Shown one piece after another: positions 11,792 through 24,216 of a stretch of DNA of 64,000 nucleotides. The notes under the pieces were generated by a model. The model was not told the DNA's origin, searched no databases, and worked only from the letters and a program-made list of their open reading frames with translations. Origin of the DNA: Anaeramoeba flamelloides (taxonomy: Eukaryota; Metamonada; Anaeramoebidae). A program made the translations under genes and the position numbers. The stretch is taken from assembly GCA_027625915.1 (NCBI GenBank), contig JANTQA010000044.1, positions 620,001-684,000 of the forward strand. Direction: 5' to 3'. Every line of letters starts with the position of its first letter. Positions within the stretch are counted from its first letter, which is position 1.

Positions 11792-12194
11792 GAATATTTT
11801 TTTTTGCCACCCTATTTACATTTTATAACAAAAATAGTCCAGATTTAATAATTATTGCTAATTTTGTGTTTTAATATTAATTTACACTATGGCCCATTTT
11901 GGGAATACCTATCAAAAGTATTGTAATTTTTTTTGATTTTTTTGTTGAAAAATTAGCATGATTCGTTATTTCAATTGGATTTCAAAAGATTATTGGTCAA
12001 GCTATTGCTGTTAAAAAAATTTTGCATTTTGGAATTAAACTCCATTTCACTTATATGGTGACAGCCAAAAATGAATTTTTCATTTTTTTTTAAGAATCAG
12101 CTCATAATGACAAAGATTGTTTAGAAATACAAGAAATAATAAAATTCAGATTAGAGTCGAGACCAAGAAAAGAAATACCTTCACAAACAATAAA

Positions 12195-12500
12195 TTTAGT
12201 TTTTTTTCATTTTTTCCACGGTTGACTTTTCTTTTTATTGAGAAGAAGAGTTACAAATAAACAACCATCGAGTGGTTACTTACTAACACTGAGATAATGG
12301 AACACAGAAGTATGTGAAACCTGTCAATAAAAACAAAAAAGCAAAGGCAAAAATACCGAAGGTTTAAAGCAAATCAGATCAAAAAGAAAAAAGAAAATAA
12401 CAATTAAACAAAGCCCTCCAAAATGAACATTCATGATCAATTATCAAATTAAAATAAATTCTATTAATCAAAATTATTGTGGCTGTGATTTCACCAGTAT
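12195..12500 (+). repeat. Dispersed repeat R, 5' part
   Basis: Shares with the copies at 17945-18420, 26715-27060 (inverted) and 43415-43980 the ordered blocks GAAGAAGAGTTAC, AAAAGCAAAGGCAAAAATAC, AGATCAAAAAGAAAAAAGAA, TTCATGATCAATTA and TTGTGGCTGTGATTT. The 3' part of the family lies farther on at 13785-14045, so this copy may be split by the hairpin array in between. Confidence 0.65.
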
Positions 12501-12860
12501 GAAAAAATAAAAATGAAAAAAAAAAAATTAGACAAAACTACTCCATTCCTTAACCTTTCATCTTGAATAATAAAGTTTACTCACAATATAATCAAAATTA
12601 AAGAACTTCGGTTTCATGAGGCTATTGTATTTATTGTTGTTTGTATAGCCACTTTTTTTAAAAAGTATCTAGTCAAGAAAAAAGGGTATTTTTTTAGGTT
12701 AGAAATTCCAAATAAACTGAAGGATGAATTTTAGTTTAATTCAACTTGGAGATATTTACTTTGATAGATAATAACGAAGAGTTTTGAAAATGTTGTACTT
12801 CATCTAAAAAAACTGAAATAGAGAAAAAAAATTCCTTATGATAATTATTATTGAAAGTCC
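12501..12860. other. Gene-less stretch
   Basis: AT-rich, no exon or repeat recognised. Confidence 0.4.
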
Positions 12861-13400
12861 GTCAAGTTCCTAGCTTTTTTTTAATTTTTGAAATTAAAAG
12901 AAAATTTATTAAAAGTTTCTTTTTATTTCAAATATCAAAAAAAAGTTAACGGCGCGTTTTCCAGAATTCAAAAGAATCCAGTAATAATGATATAGATTTC
13001 ACTCTATTAATTCTATTTCTCGAAAAACTAACGAGAGTACCACCAAGTACCTAGCTTTTCTTGGGGTTTTATATTTTATCTGTAAAGTGTTCTAGGTTTT
13101 TTTTACTTTTTGAAATAAACAGAAAATTTATTAGATTTTCGAAATAAATAGAAAACCCAAAAAAAACTAACTAAAATCTATTGATTTTACAAATAAACAG
13201 AAAACTCAAGAAAAGCTAAAAGCGATTTTCCAGAATTCAAAAGAATTGAGTAAAATCTTAGATTTAACTACATTCTTTTGAATTGTGGTAAAACCTAACA
13301 AAAGTGTCAGTCAAGTGCCTGGCTTTTCTTGAGGTCTTCTGTTTTATTAGTAAAATCTATCGATTTTCCTAATAAACAGAAAACTCAAGAAAACCTAACT
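12861..13400. repeat. Array of palindromic hairpin modules (P1, P2, P3)
   Basis: At least five successive inverted repeats of about 70-80 bp lie side by side: P1 at 12871-12949 and 13093-13150 (stem ACTTTTTGAAATAAACAGAA and its inverse), P2 at 12956-13028 and 13224-13295 (stem TTTTCCAGAATTCAAAAGAA and its inverse), and P3 around 13160-13215 and 13318-13395 (stem CTTGAGGTCTTCTGTTTTAT and its inverse). The modules are joined by short linkers resembling AAGTGTC..CAAGTGCCTNG. The same modules recur at 36475-36560, 37600-37935, 52680-53275 and 56960-57140. Non-coding. Confidence 0.75.
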
Positions 13401-14870
13401 GAAAACCAAAAAAAAAAATATTTTTTTTGATTTATATCAAAAAATAATTCTTTAATAGTCAAAATAATTTATTATCCATTTGAAAGATATTTATTAAATT
13501 TAAAATGTTTTTAAAATATATGAATTTAACTTCTTAATTGTGAAAAAAAAATATATATTCAATTTTTTTACTAATAAATCTGAAAAAAAATCTTAATAGA
13601 ACCTAAAAAATGAATTTTCCAACCTAAATTGTAAAATATCCACAAAAATAATTGTTGATCAAAGATCTTTTATTGCCAATAGTGTTTATTATAAATGAGG
13701 TTATCAAAAAGTGAAAAATTAAAATATGTTTACATTTTTTGAAAAAAAATTTTTTCATGATCTTGTTTACGTGTTCTTTCTTAATATAAAGATAGCATTA
13801 TCTTTTTTTTTTTTTTGAATTTTTACCAATTACTTCTTAGAAACCCATTTTTAAATTGCTTATTTTTTTCTTTTTCTTTTTTTTTTATCCATTTTTTGCT
13901 TTTCATGTTCACCCTAAATCTAATTTGGGTGATTCATTTCCAATTAATAATTATGGAATCTATGATTTTAGACTCAAATTATCTTTTCAGAAAATTTAGT
14001 TAAAAGGATATATAGAGTGTAATTAACATTCCCTCAATAAAAATAATAACAAAGGATAACTTTTCCAAAAGAAAATAATATCAAAAAAGAAAAATAAGTT
14101 CCCCTATCATTGAATTTTGACTTGCAAAAATTCTCTAATTCTTGAGGAAATTAAAATTGTTCGACAATAAGATTTTTCAAGATGTAGTTGTATACATTTT
14201 AAATGAAAATAAATAATCCACAATTTTCTTATAGGTGTTTGGGTTTTTAAACATTTTTTTTTTTTTTTTTCAAATTGAACTTTCTAAATGATAAAAAAAA
14301 AAAAATAAAAAGCTTAATACCAAAAAAAAAAAATTTACAAAATTAGAAAAAATCATCAGATCTAAAAATTAAAAATTTATTTTTAGAAGAATAATGAATT
14401 AAACTCATAGAATATCTTCTATTTCTTCAATAAAACTGAACACCTTTGGTTGAAAAAGAGTTTATCTTAAAAATACATTCTGTATTTATATATGAAAATA
14501 TTGTAATTAAATCTAAAAATATTAATTAAAATAATAATAAAAGAATATTTGATCAATCAAAAAAAAATAAGTTTTTGATATTTTATTTAAATTATTTTTT
14601 AATTTTACAAAAACACCATTTATTCATTAAATAATCTTTGAGTAAAAATTTAAAAATACTTTGAAATTTAAAAAAAAAATAACAATTATTAAGAAAATGC
14701 TATAATATTAAATAGAATGTCAAAATTTCCCTCAATTTTTTATTTTTATTTTTATTTTTTTCTCAAATCAAAAACTTTGTTTACTAAAATCAATATAAAA
14801 AAAAACAAAACAAAAAAAATATTTAAGTTTTTGTTTTATCTTCACAATACTGTATTTTTATTAACTTTTA
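13401..14870. repeat. Gene-less stretch holding the 3' part of repeat R (13785-14045)
   Basis: 13785-14045 matches the 3' half of repeat R (poly-T, TTTTTACCAATTACTTCTTA, AAATCTATGATTTTA-like, TTTAGTTAAAAG, GAGTGTAATTAACA), as at 43715-43980. The remainder up to the SNARE stop codon is poly-A/T-rich with nothing recognised. Confidence 0.5.
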
Positions 14871-17800
14871 TTAGTTAAATATCAATTTTGAAATATAGGC
14901 TATAATCCCAAGAAGTATTAATATTAGAACAAAATCAATACAAAATTTATCGCCACTTCTCACATTATCAATAGCTTTTCTTAATTTTCGATTAACATTA
15001 TCTAAATGTTCTTGGACGTTTTCCATTTTATCATCAATAGTAACTAGCATTTCATTATGAGTATCAAGAGTCTATTTGTTAATTTAATAATAAAAAGAAT
15101 ATTAAAATTAAAGAATATAATTATTAGTTTAAAAAGTCATTCGTTGAAAGCATATTTTGGTGTTTTAAAAGGAATCAAAAAAAAAAAAATATAAAAGGAA
15201 TATTTTATAAAAAAATTTCCACCTAGAAATATTTGATTAATAAATAGCGCAATAACAAAAACCAAAAGACACCATGATATTAATTTTAAAATCAGAGCAA
15301 TTGAAAATAATAATAAAATTTAATTCCCAAATTTTAAGCCATTTTGAATTATTTGGAAAAGTATTTTCTTTTAGTGTAAAATATATACTCAAAGTTTGTT
15401 TATCCACTCTCTGAATTACAAGTTACGAATTTAGTCACTTCAAAATTCCCTCATTAAGAGATTAAATGTGTTTTCTATGAAACTTAATAATAAATCAAAA
15501 TATTCTCAAAATTCTGGATATTTCTTTAATTGATTTTTATAAAGTTATCGTTTATAATCTTTAAATATACTGATTAACTTTTATAATTGAATTTAAGTCG
15601 ATAATTTAAAAATTTACACCATCAATTTTTTTTTTATGTTAGCGTTATAATGTGAGTTCAAACATTTGTCTTCGAGTTTCAATTAATTATTGGTATTAAA
15701 TACCATTTTTCAAATTGTATATGTTTATTTTATCAGAAATACATAAATTTTACAGAAGACAAATGAAAAATTTTAATTCAAATAATTAAAAAATTCCAAT
15801 AAATACCCAAATATTTTATTAATTAGTAAACCCCATTCCAAAAAATTTGGACATCACAGAAACAAAAATAGCCAAAAAAAAAAATCACAATTGTTTATAT
15901 TTTTACAAAATTAATATTAAACCACATTTAAGTTCCATACAATATTATATTTTATACGTAACACTTTTTATTCAAATAAAAGAAAAAAAAAATAAAATGA
16001 AAAAATAAAAATCTATATCTACAAAATGATGTAACAAGTGGAACAAAAAATGTAATCAAAATTTGTTGAAATTTCATGACAATATTTCGATTGATCAAAA
16101 GGTTAGATATCATCAACCAATTAATCGTATTTTTTCAATTTAACTAAACTCAACTTTAGCCTTAATCAATTACTGGAAAAAAATTCCATGATCTAACAAA
16201 ACATATTATTTCAATGGAAAAAATTGAAATGTAAATAAAAAATAGAATAGAAAAAATCATGATAAATATATTTGCTTGTTGATTCAAAATTATTTCCAAA
16301 TTGAATGAAATTTTAGTATTGTTATTCTTTACCCTATTTTAGCTGTTTCCAATTTTTTTGGTATTTATTGTTAATAGGTTAAATGAAAGGGTAATTTAAT
16401 ATGATAATGAGAGAATTTTGAAGTGACTAAATTTGGACTTCCAATTCAAAGAGCTTCTAAAATAGACACAGAAATTAGAAGTATTTGGAACTTAATTTAG
16501 TTTTCTAAAATTTTTGGATTTTAGTTTCGTTGAAAAAATCAAAAGATCTTCAAAAAATCAATTGGAAATGAATCTTTTAAAGATTTAATTTGGCTATTCC
16601 TTATTAAACTTTTGGGTCAAAATTTACATTTTTTTAATATGAATTTAACAGTAAAGTATTCGCTTTCCCCAAAATCTTGGTGTATTTAGAGAGATTTGAT
16701 CTAAATACTAATTCAAAATTTACTGATTCCACTATACATATGATTCTTTGAAGGAAAGTTAATTTCATTAAAAAAAACTCTAAATTTTCCCTTTTCTAAA
16801 GATGATTTTCCCATGACTTGAGGGATTATCGTCACCCTAGATTCGTCTATAAGTAAAGTTTGTTGTAATTGGGAGTAAATGATATTAGTGACGAATTGTT
16901 CAAATTGTTTCTGTTACTCTAAAAAATCTATTATAAAAATTATCGAACAATAAAATATTAGTTTTTTTACTCATAAAGAATCCCAATTAAAAATCTTCAT
17001 TTTAGGAAATTTTTTTTATAATTCCTTTTCCAAATCTAAAAATAGAATTCGGAAAAAATAGTATTCCAAGTATTTAATAATTACTATGAAGTTCCTCAAA
17101 AATAACTATTTTTTCAATTTTTTAATTTGAAACATTTGCTCAATAATTATTACCATAAAAACACCCAAAGAATGATAACTAGAATTTTTTTTTTGATGAA
17201 ACTCAACTTATTTTCTTAGAAAGGAGCCCAATTTTTTTTCAAATATCAATTATTGTGTATAATTAACCTTTGGAGAATAAATAAGAAATAAGTGTATAAT
17301 AAACATCAAAGGATAGTTGAACGTCCTGGATGAAATAAAACTAATAAATCAATAGATTTTCTTAAAAATTAATAAATCCAAATTCTTAGGGATCACGAAT
17401 GAGAAAAACAACAATGTTCATTTTGATCTTTAGATTGAAGATCTAAATAAAATTCCAATAGAAATCAAAATAATTTCTCTACAATCATTTTTACTGTTTG
17501 AATAACATGTTAATAAAACGTTTGTACTTAGTGGCTATTGGACCGCGCAATAAAAAAAAAAAGATTGCAAGTGAATTAGGTATTAAATAAAAATTAAAAA
17601 AAAAAATGAGAATAAATGATTTCAATTTTGAAATTTCCAAAATAAATTTTTCTCTCTAATATCAATTCAAAACCTTTAAAACACATCTAATCCACCCATT
17701 ATAACTGACCCCCTTTGACTTTAAAATATTTTAGTTTTATTCGAAATATTTTGTAAAACAAATCAAAAAGTAAATAATATTTTTACCCTTTAAAACCAAT

Positions 17801-20800
17801 AACTTTACAATTTAAATCATGGCTTCAATAGTGATTGAAATACTCATTTTTTTTTTTTTGATCTTTTATATCTTTTTCATATAAACATATGAAGTTTGAG
17901 ATTATAGATCTATTTGGAAATCATCTTTAAAAAATGATTTTTTGATTTTTTTTCCATTTTTAAGTCCTAATTTTCTTTGTCTTGTGAAGAAGAGTTACAA
18001 AGTAAAATTTTCAAGTGATTATTTACTAATAACGATATTATGAAACACAAGAGTACGAATAACTTGAAAATAAAAATGAAAAAGCAAATACAAAAAATAC
18101 CAAAGGTTTATAGTAAATTAGATCAAAAAGAAAAAAAAGAAATTACAACAATTAAACAACTATCTTCCAAATGAACTTTCATGATCAATTACCAAACTAA
18201 AAAATCAACCAAAAGTATTGTGGCTGTGATTTTGGGTGTTCTTAATTTAAACGATATCATTGTTTTTTTTTTTTTTTTTGATTTATTACCAATTGCTTTT
18301 TATAAACCCCAATAAACCAAATATATATTTTTTCTTTGTTTTTTGGCTTGCTTTTTTTTTTTTTTTTTTTTTTTTAGATGTTATAGGAATTTTCTGGCTT
18401 TTTATTGAGGATTATCCATTTATATAACAATATTTTTCTATAATTTCTTAGCACAGTTACAATTAAAAAGTTTATATGTTTAATGTTATTTTTTCATCTA
18501 GTTTTATTGATATTTTAAATTCTAATTTTCTTAGATTTTTTTAATTTGCCAATTGATAAAAGTGTAAATTTGATTTTCTATAAATTTGCAACTAATTAAA
18601 ATAGTCAAAAATTTTCATCTTTTGTTTACTTTTATAAATGAATTAAAAAAAAAATCAAAAAGTAATTATAATACAGTTGTTTGAAAAAAAGTTCAGTCTA
18701 AAAGTTTTATAAAGTGTTGTTAAAACTATTTAACACATTTAAGTAACCCGAGGAACTCTTTTAAACCTCTGAGTAACACTTTTAAATCTCTGAGTAACAC
18801 TTTATAAAACTTTAAGCACCACCGTTTTTAAAATAGCTGAAATAAAATTTGTGAAAAAAAAAAATTTACTTCGCCAATTTGTATAGCCATCTCCTTTAAT
18901 TCCATGGCCCCTTCACCAATCTCTGATAAATCTTGATCAATTTCTTCCTTATTTAATCTAATTTGTTTCATCCTTTCACCAATTTCTTCATTCTCATCTT
19001 CACCATCAAGTTTCTTATTGAGGTCTATTTGGATATGCTTTTCTACCTCTTTTAAAGCGATTGCTTCTCTTCTGAGTTCCTTGGGTTCAAAAGTTTTACT
19101 GAATCTTTTATCAACCTCTTCTAAATCATCTAGAATCGAATTAATAAAGCCGTCACGTTTTTCTTGAAGTTCTTCGAGCTCGTTATCCTGTTGCTCCGCC
19201 CAGTCGGGATTTTTTTTTCTTTCTTTTTTTTCTTTTTTGGAATATTTTTGAGAATCTTCATATTCTGTTTCTTTTATTTCTTCTAATCTTTCGGAATCTT
19301 CTCGAATTTTTGAGAGTTTTTTTCGAATACTATTATTAATTCTGGCTATCTTGGCTCGACTTGAATCAGATTTTTTTGTTTTCATTTGATCTCTTTCATG
19401 AATTTCCTAAAAAGGTTTTTTTGTTTATAAAAAAAATTTTATTTTTTACGAAAGGTTGAAAATAAGGATAATTTATTCTAAAGAAGTTTTTTATTTTTTT
19501 TATAATCATTAAAATTGTTAATTGCTTATTTTTATTGTTAACCACTTCTTGTATTTTATACTAAATAGAGGAGAATAAATTACAGAAACTCAAAGAATAT
19601 ACAAAAATATTAGAAAAATTTATCAAAATATGATATTATTTTTTATATATTTTGTTAATATCAAAATTAGTAAACACTGTAATCGAATAATTTAATTAGG
19701 ATATCAATCATTTATAAAAAAAGCTTACTCTAAAGCCTAGAATCTGATATTTTTATTTTTTTTTTTTTTGAAAAAAATTATCCTAACAAATTCATTCTAT
19801 TCTTTTGTAACTTGAAATTCTTTTTTATTTGTGAAAATTTCCTGTTTTTTAGTAAAATTTTCAAGACATCCAAGAAATCACACAAACCTGAAATCATAGA
19901 AATAAACTTTAAGAATTTTTTAAGAATCATATTGAAACATTAATGTTAAGAAATAAAGATGATTTTCAACAAAGAAAAATGGACTAGATCATTCTTTTTT
20001 TCTTTTTTACGACATTAAGTAATCATAAGTATAAAAAGGGGTTTCATTTTGGATTTACATTTGTAAATTAGAGTAATTGAGATATTTCTCTAAAAAGTAT
20101 CTATTGAATGGAGACTGAATAACAATAAATTTATGTTGAAAGATCAAGATTTAAATTATTTTTTAAAAAGTTGAATTAAAATTAAAAAATAAAAAACAAA
20201 AATTTGAAAAAAAAGTTTTAATAGATTAATTTGATTATTGTTAGTTATTTTAGGATTAGATTGATAAGAATTGATGATTTTTTTTGAGAATATTTTATCT
20301 GACAATCAAATTTGAAATCAGATATTAAAATATGTTGACAGAAAGAATAATTTTAATGGCATGTTTATTTTTTTTTGTTGATAAATATTTATTCAGTTTT
20401 AAGTATAATTTTATATTTACAATTAGTAATTTAAAGTGTCTAAAAAATATCTTTAGATATATTTGATCTATAAAGAGAAAATTAATTTTTATAATATTGT
20501 TTTTATTTTGACAAAAGTAAAAATCGATATTTTAAATTAGAATTTTTTTGTAGATAAATAGAATCTTTATATGTGCATGTATTATTGTAAGTGGGTAAAA
20601 AATATCGTTAAAATATATGTTTAAAAAATACTATATCAATTTTAAGTTCCGAATGTTTGGTATTATCAATTCATAATTTTTTCTTAAAAAATAAAACAAA
20701 ATATGAAAAGTATCAAAATGTAAACCATTTTCCAGTCAAAGGGGCACAGTTGCTATAAATGAATTACATGTGTTTGAAATGTTTTGAATTGATATTTGAA

Positions 20801-22392
20801 GAAAAATTTATTTCAGAAATTTTCAAAATTTTGGATTTTTTCAATCATTTTTTCTCTTTTTTTCTCATTTTTTTTCGATTTTTTTTTAAGTAATTCATTT
20901 GCAAGATCAATAGTCACTTGGTAAAAGCGTGTTATTCTTTTGTTACAAAAACAGTGAAAATGGTTGTAGATAAATGATATTGATTTCTATTGAAATTTTA
21001 TTTGATCTTCAATCTACAGATCAAAACGAACACTCTTATTTTTCTCAATTGGATACCTAGGAATTTGAGGTTGAATTTTTTAAGAAAATCTATTGATTTA
21101 TTAGTTTTCAATCAGACGGATAACAACAATTCTTTAATGTTTATTATTCTGCTTATTTCTTATTTGTTCTTCAAATGGTCAATTATATAAAATAATTGAG
21201 ATTTGAAAAAAATGCTGGGCTCCTTTGACTGAAACAAAGTTTATAAATAAGACAAATTTTTTCTTCTTTTTCCTTTGATCTTTTTAATGATAAATATTCT
21301 ACAAAGCCACAAAACTGTCTTGAAATTACCCTTCAATGATAATATTTTATTAAAAATTATATAAATTTTAGATTTTTTTGGACTAAACTGTTGTAAATCA
21401 GAAAAGTAATCATAAGATTTTAGATATAGCCATTTTCAAATAGTGAGTATTTTTTTTTTTTTTTGGATTTTGGTTGAATTAAAACTTTTTTAAAGTTTTG
21501 TGTTTTAATAAAGCGAACAGTTTTTAAAAATAAAAGTGTTTTTCTCCCCACTCCATCCTCTACACCACATTTAAAGGTTTATCACTTTTTTTAAAATAGA
21601 AATCTCTCAAAGTTTTAATTCTGAAAAAGTTTTCACTTTATTAAACAAGAAAACTTTTATAATAGCTTTAATTCTGAAAAAGTTTGTTATTTTTTTAAAT
21701 AGAAAACACCAATAAAATTTTTAAAAAAGTCCAATCTTTTTTCAAATGATTGCGTTAAGAGTTCAGAATATTTTGGGGAACTGATTAACGAGTTTTGAGT
21801 TTTAAGAGAGCCATTTTAAAAAAGTGTGTTGATAAAAGTTTTCCAAAGTACCTCATAAAAACAGTTGACAAACTTCAATCAAGCTATTTTCTGTTTGGTT
21901 TTTAAAAAACTTTTTTTATGTCACTTTTTTAAACGGTTGAAATTTTTGTCTTTTTGTAATGAATTATCAAGCCAAACAGATCTTATAATATTTGATGATG
22001 AAAATTACAGTGGTTTTTTTGTAAAGTTTTAATTTGACAACAACTGTTTGATAAACGATGAAAAATTCGCTGAAGAGGTAAAAAAAAAAAAAAGAAAAAG
22101 TTTTGTTTTTCACCAGATCTTTTTCTTTTTTTTTTTTCTGTTTCTTTGAAAGGTAAACAAAATTTGAGATTTGTTTGTTTGTCTGGAATGAGAGAAACAT
22201 TGTTAATCTTGATAAAAAAAAAAGGATATTGGATTGATAAGAATTTACTTCTTTAACAGAACGAATTTGTGATCTAATTCCTCTTCTAACACGATCAAAA
22301 TCATTCTCTGTTTCATTATTTTCGTCAGCAAAAATTTTGTTGTCTCCAGTCAATTCTTGGATGTGTGCAACTCGTTTAATTAAATCCTCCAT
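14871..22392 (-). CDS. SYP7-type Qc-SNARE (syntaxin), 293 aa
   Basis: Exons 22249-22392, 18870-19406 and 14871-15071 (complement), all phase 0, with donor GTAAAT at both introns and acceptors TTTTAG and AAATAG. The introns are 2.8 and 3.8 kb. Tail-anchored SNARE driving membrane fusion. The N-terminus MEDLIKRVAHIQELTG starts a helical region; residues 49-200 are highly charged coiled coil. The SNARE motif spans about 203-264. The tail FCIDFVLILILLGIIAY (270-286) closely resembles plant SYP71 FCIDIVLLCIVLGIAAY, and GEGAMELKEMAIQIGETLDT aligns without gaps to SYP71 SEGLDALKNMASDMNEELDR. In plants and Dictyostelium this class acts on ER/plasma-membrane traffic; the location here is inferred. Odd: the ionic zero-layer Gln is His232 (ETLDTHNEML; codon CAT), just after the second splice junction. 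Slightly longer than SYP71 (about 266 aa) because of a Lys/Glu insertion at about 95-120. Confidence 0.92.
15405..16455. mobile_element. Inverted-repeat element in SNARE intron 2, holding a partial MA copy
   Basis: 15405-15465 and 16395-16455 are inverted copies (shared block TTTAGTCACTTCAAAATTC). Inside, from 15829, is the left end of an MA-family copy (after TA: AACCCCATTCCAAAAAATTT), followed by sequence resembling 37070-37600. The right MA end was not found. Confidence 0.55.
16821..17160 (-). mobile_element. Partial MC family element
   Basis: Begins AGGGATTATCGTCACCCTAG and continues with sequence matching the inverted right half of the MC copy at 30071-30843 (AAATCTAAAAATAGAATTCG-like, AATTTTTTAATTTGAAAC-like). 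The distal end is lost, apparently cut off where the MB copy begins. Confidence 0.55.
17190..17560 (-). mobile_element. Partial MB family element (inverted)
   Basis: Reverse-complement match to 20723-21241: GAAAGGAGCCCA end, AAATCAATAGATTTTCTTAA, TTTTGATCTTTAGATTGAAG and TCTCTACAATCATTTTTACT. The far TIR is degraded. Confidence 0.6.
17945..18420 (+). repeat. Dispersed repeat R copy in SNARE intron 2
   Basis: Ordered match to the other R copies (GAAGAAGAGTTACAAA, AAAAAGCAAATACAAAAAAT, TTCATGATCAATTACCAAAC, TATTGTGGCTGTGATTTTGG), then poly-T and TTACCAATTGCTTTTTATAA. The 3' palindromic end present in the 43415-43980 copy is missing. Confidence 0.65.
20723..21241. mobile_element. MB family MITE (TA-flanked) in SNARE intron 1
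   Basis: A 519-bp element between TA dinucleotides at 20721 and 21242. Imperfect TIRs: AACCATTTTCCAGTCAAAGG and, inverted from the right end, AACTTTGTTTCAGTCAAAGG. A second full-length copy is at 52142-52678. No transposase frame. TIR plus TA flanks indicate a Tc1/mariner-type non-autonomous element. Confidence 0.8.
21480..21700 (-). repeat. Inverted partner of the repeat at 1610-1760
   Basis: Contains, in reverse orientation, the AACCTTTAAATGTGGTGTAG block and flanking AAAACTTTAAAAAA-like sequence seen at 1610-1760. Confidence 0.5.
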
Positions 22393-22712
22393 TTTAATTT
22401 TTGAAAGTTTATAAAAAAAAATGATTTTCGTTAAGTGTTGAAAAATCTAAATAATAAGTCCCACTCTTAACTTTAAAAACCAATTGGTTGGTTCTTATTT
22501 TGAAGAAATTAAGAGTTTCTCGAGAACCATGATTTTTTATTTATTTTTGATATTAAGGGATTAAAATCACCATGTATTCCTCTTTTTATTCAGTGTGTTG
22601 TTATTGAAAGCTAATAACATTGAATCTTTCAAGTCCAAGTGGCTTTTAAAAATCTCTTGGAAATATAACTGAACGATAAATCATTGAATTTTTTTACTGA
22701 AGATAACAATTA
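22393..22712. other. Upstream region of the SNARE gene
   Basis: AT-rich; no exon, repeat or promoter motif could be recognised with confidence. Confidence 0.4.
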
Positions 22713-23406
22713 AGGTCAAGTCATTATGATGAGAAATAATTTTTTGAAATTGTAAATAAAATTTTTTGGAGATTATTATGAGGGCCTAATATCAATCAGA
22801 AACAACCCAACTTGTGATGTGCAATTGATCTCTAAAGATCAACCAAAAAAAGAGGTCATTTTTAGAAAAAAATGCCAAAGAGCGAGACTCAATTTCCAAT
22901 TTGAATAATTGTGAATTATAATTTTATAAAAAACTCTGACAGTTATGAAGTGTCGCTCTTTAGTACTTTTTGAGATCTTGTAGATTTTTTTTTTATATTT
23001 CTAAAATGAGTTATTTTAATCTCAAGAATGTGACAAAAACCTTATTTTGTCAATAATAAAGGGTTCCATAATAATCACAAACTATATTAAATCGAATTAA
23101 ATTGATTGTTTACTTCAAGAAAAAAAAATTTGTTTTAAATTGTAGAAATTTAACTCTTTGACAATATAAAAATAGAAAAGATGGAATTTTTTTCAAAAAT
23201 TTGATCTTTTAGAATGGAGATTACTTTTTTAAACTTTTTTTTTTTGGATTAATCTTTTTTGTCAAAGAGATTCTTTTTAAATTTTTTTTTTTGTTTTTCT
23301 AATTTTGTTAACCAAAAGAAGGGCAATTCCACAATAAGATTTCTGTTTTGATTTTCAAGTCACTACCTGATTATTGAGCAAATCCCTCGCAAATGACTCG
23401 GACTTT
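22713..23406 (+). mobile_element. MD family MITE, copy 1
   Basis: Left end after TA at 22711-22712 reads AGGTCAAGTCATTATGA; right end is GCAAATGACTCGGACTT. Internal blocks GATCGATCTC-like, CAATTTCCAATTTGAAT, AAGTGTCGCTCTTT and AATCACAAACTATATTAAAT are shared with the copies at 24217-24903 (inverted) and 54862-55553. Confidence 0.75.
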
Positions 23407-23448
23407 GGGAATAATCTTTTGGATAAAATTAAAATTGAAATTTTTTAA

Positions 23449-24060
23449 ATGGATTAATATCACTATAGATTTCTCTATAATGAAAGTATGTTGTAATTGT
23501 GTGTAACGGGTATTAGTACGCCATGGTTATACTGGCTAAACAAAATATATCATAAATCTTATTCAACAATAAATTATTACCTTTTTTAACTAAGGAATAC
23601 TATTAAAAATTTTTTTTTGTATTTTTTTTTTATTTTTTTTCCAAATGTAAAGATTGAATCATAAAATAAATAGTATACCAGAATTTAAATACATAATATT
23701 TATAAACTCACAAAAGTGACTATTTTTAAAATTTTTTAATTTCAAAGATTAATACAATAATCATCAACCCAAAAACCTAACTGGTTGATTACTTGGATTT
23801 CGTTTTTATAAAGTAAGTTATTTGTTCAATTTATTTCTAGCATGTGACAACAATTGAAATAAAAGAATCTAAGAGTAAATTATCTAATTTTTTAACCAAA
23901 AAATAAATTTTTAAGCTACTAATCGAGATTTCGCCACAAATTGAAGAAAGATATTTTTCAACTTTAGAGTTTGAATACTGATAGTTAAACTTTAAAAATA
24001 TCTTTATATAAAGATTTTTCAGAAATTTATAAAGATATTTTTCTAATATAAGGATCTATT
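23449..24060 (-). mobile_element. Degenerate MC family element (inverted)
   Basis: Begins GGATTAATATCACTATAGAT (a degraded MC end, compare the inverse of 30820-30843). It continues with sequence that matches the inverse of 30240-30820, including TTAAGCTACTAATCGAGATT and TTTCGCCACAAATT. Confidence 0.55.
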
Positions 24061-24094
24061 TGACTTTTTGAGATAAAATTTTAAATTCAATTCC

Positions 24095-24216
24095 ATTTTT
24101 AAGGTACAAACTTGGAATGAAATTTAAGCAAAAAAAAAAATCTCAAATTAAAGCACTTTTTTGAAAATATTTTTTGAAACAGCTTATTTTATAAGAATTT
24201 CAAAATATGTGCCTTA
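24095..24216. mobile_element. Half MG element cut by the adjacent MD insertion
   Basis: Contains TTTTAAGGTACAAACTT, GAAATTTAAG and AATCTCAAATTAAAG from the MG left arm, and the start of the right arm (ATATGTGCCTTA), where the MD copy at 24217 begins. Confidence 0.55.

Noticed and set aside
21967-22248. Continuation of the 141-codon frame after RSVKE
   Set aside because: Intron 1 sequence of the SNARE gene; the GTAAAT donor and the matching acceptor at 19407 give a better protein.
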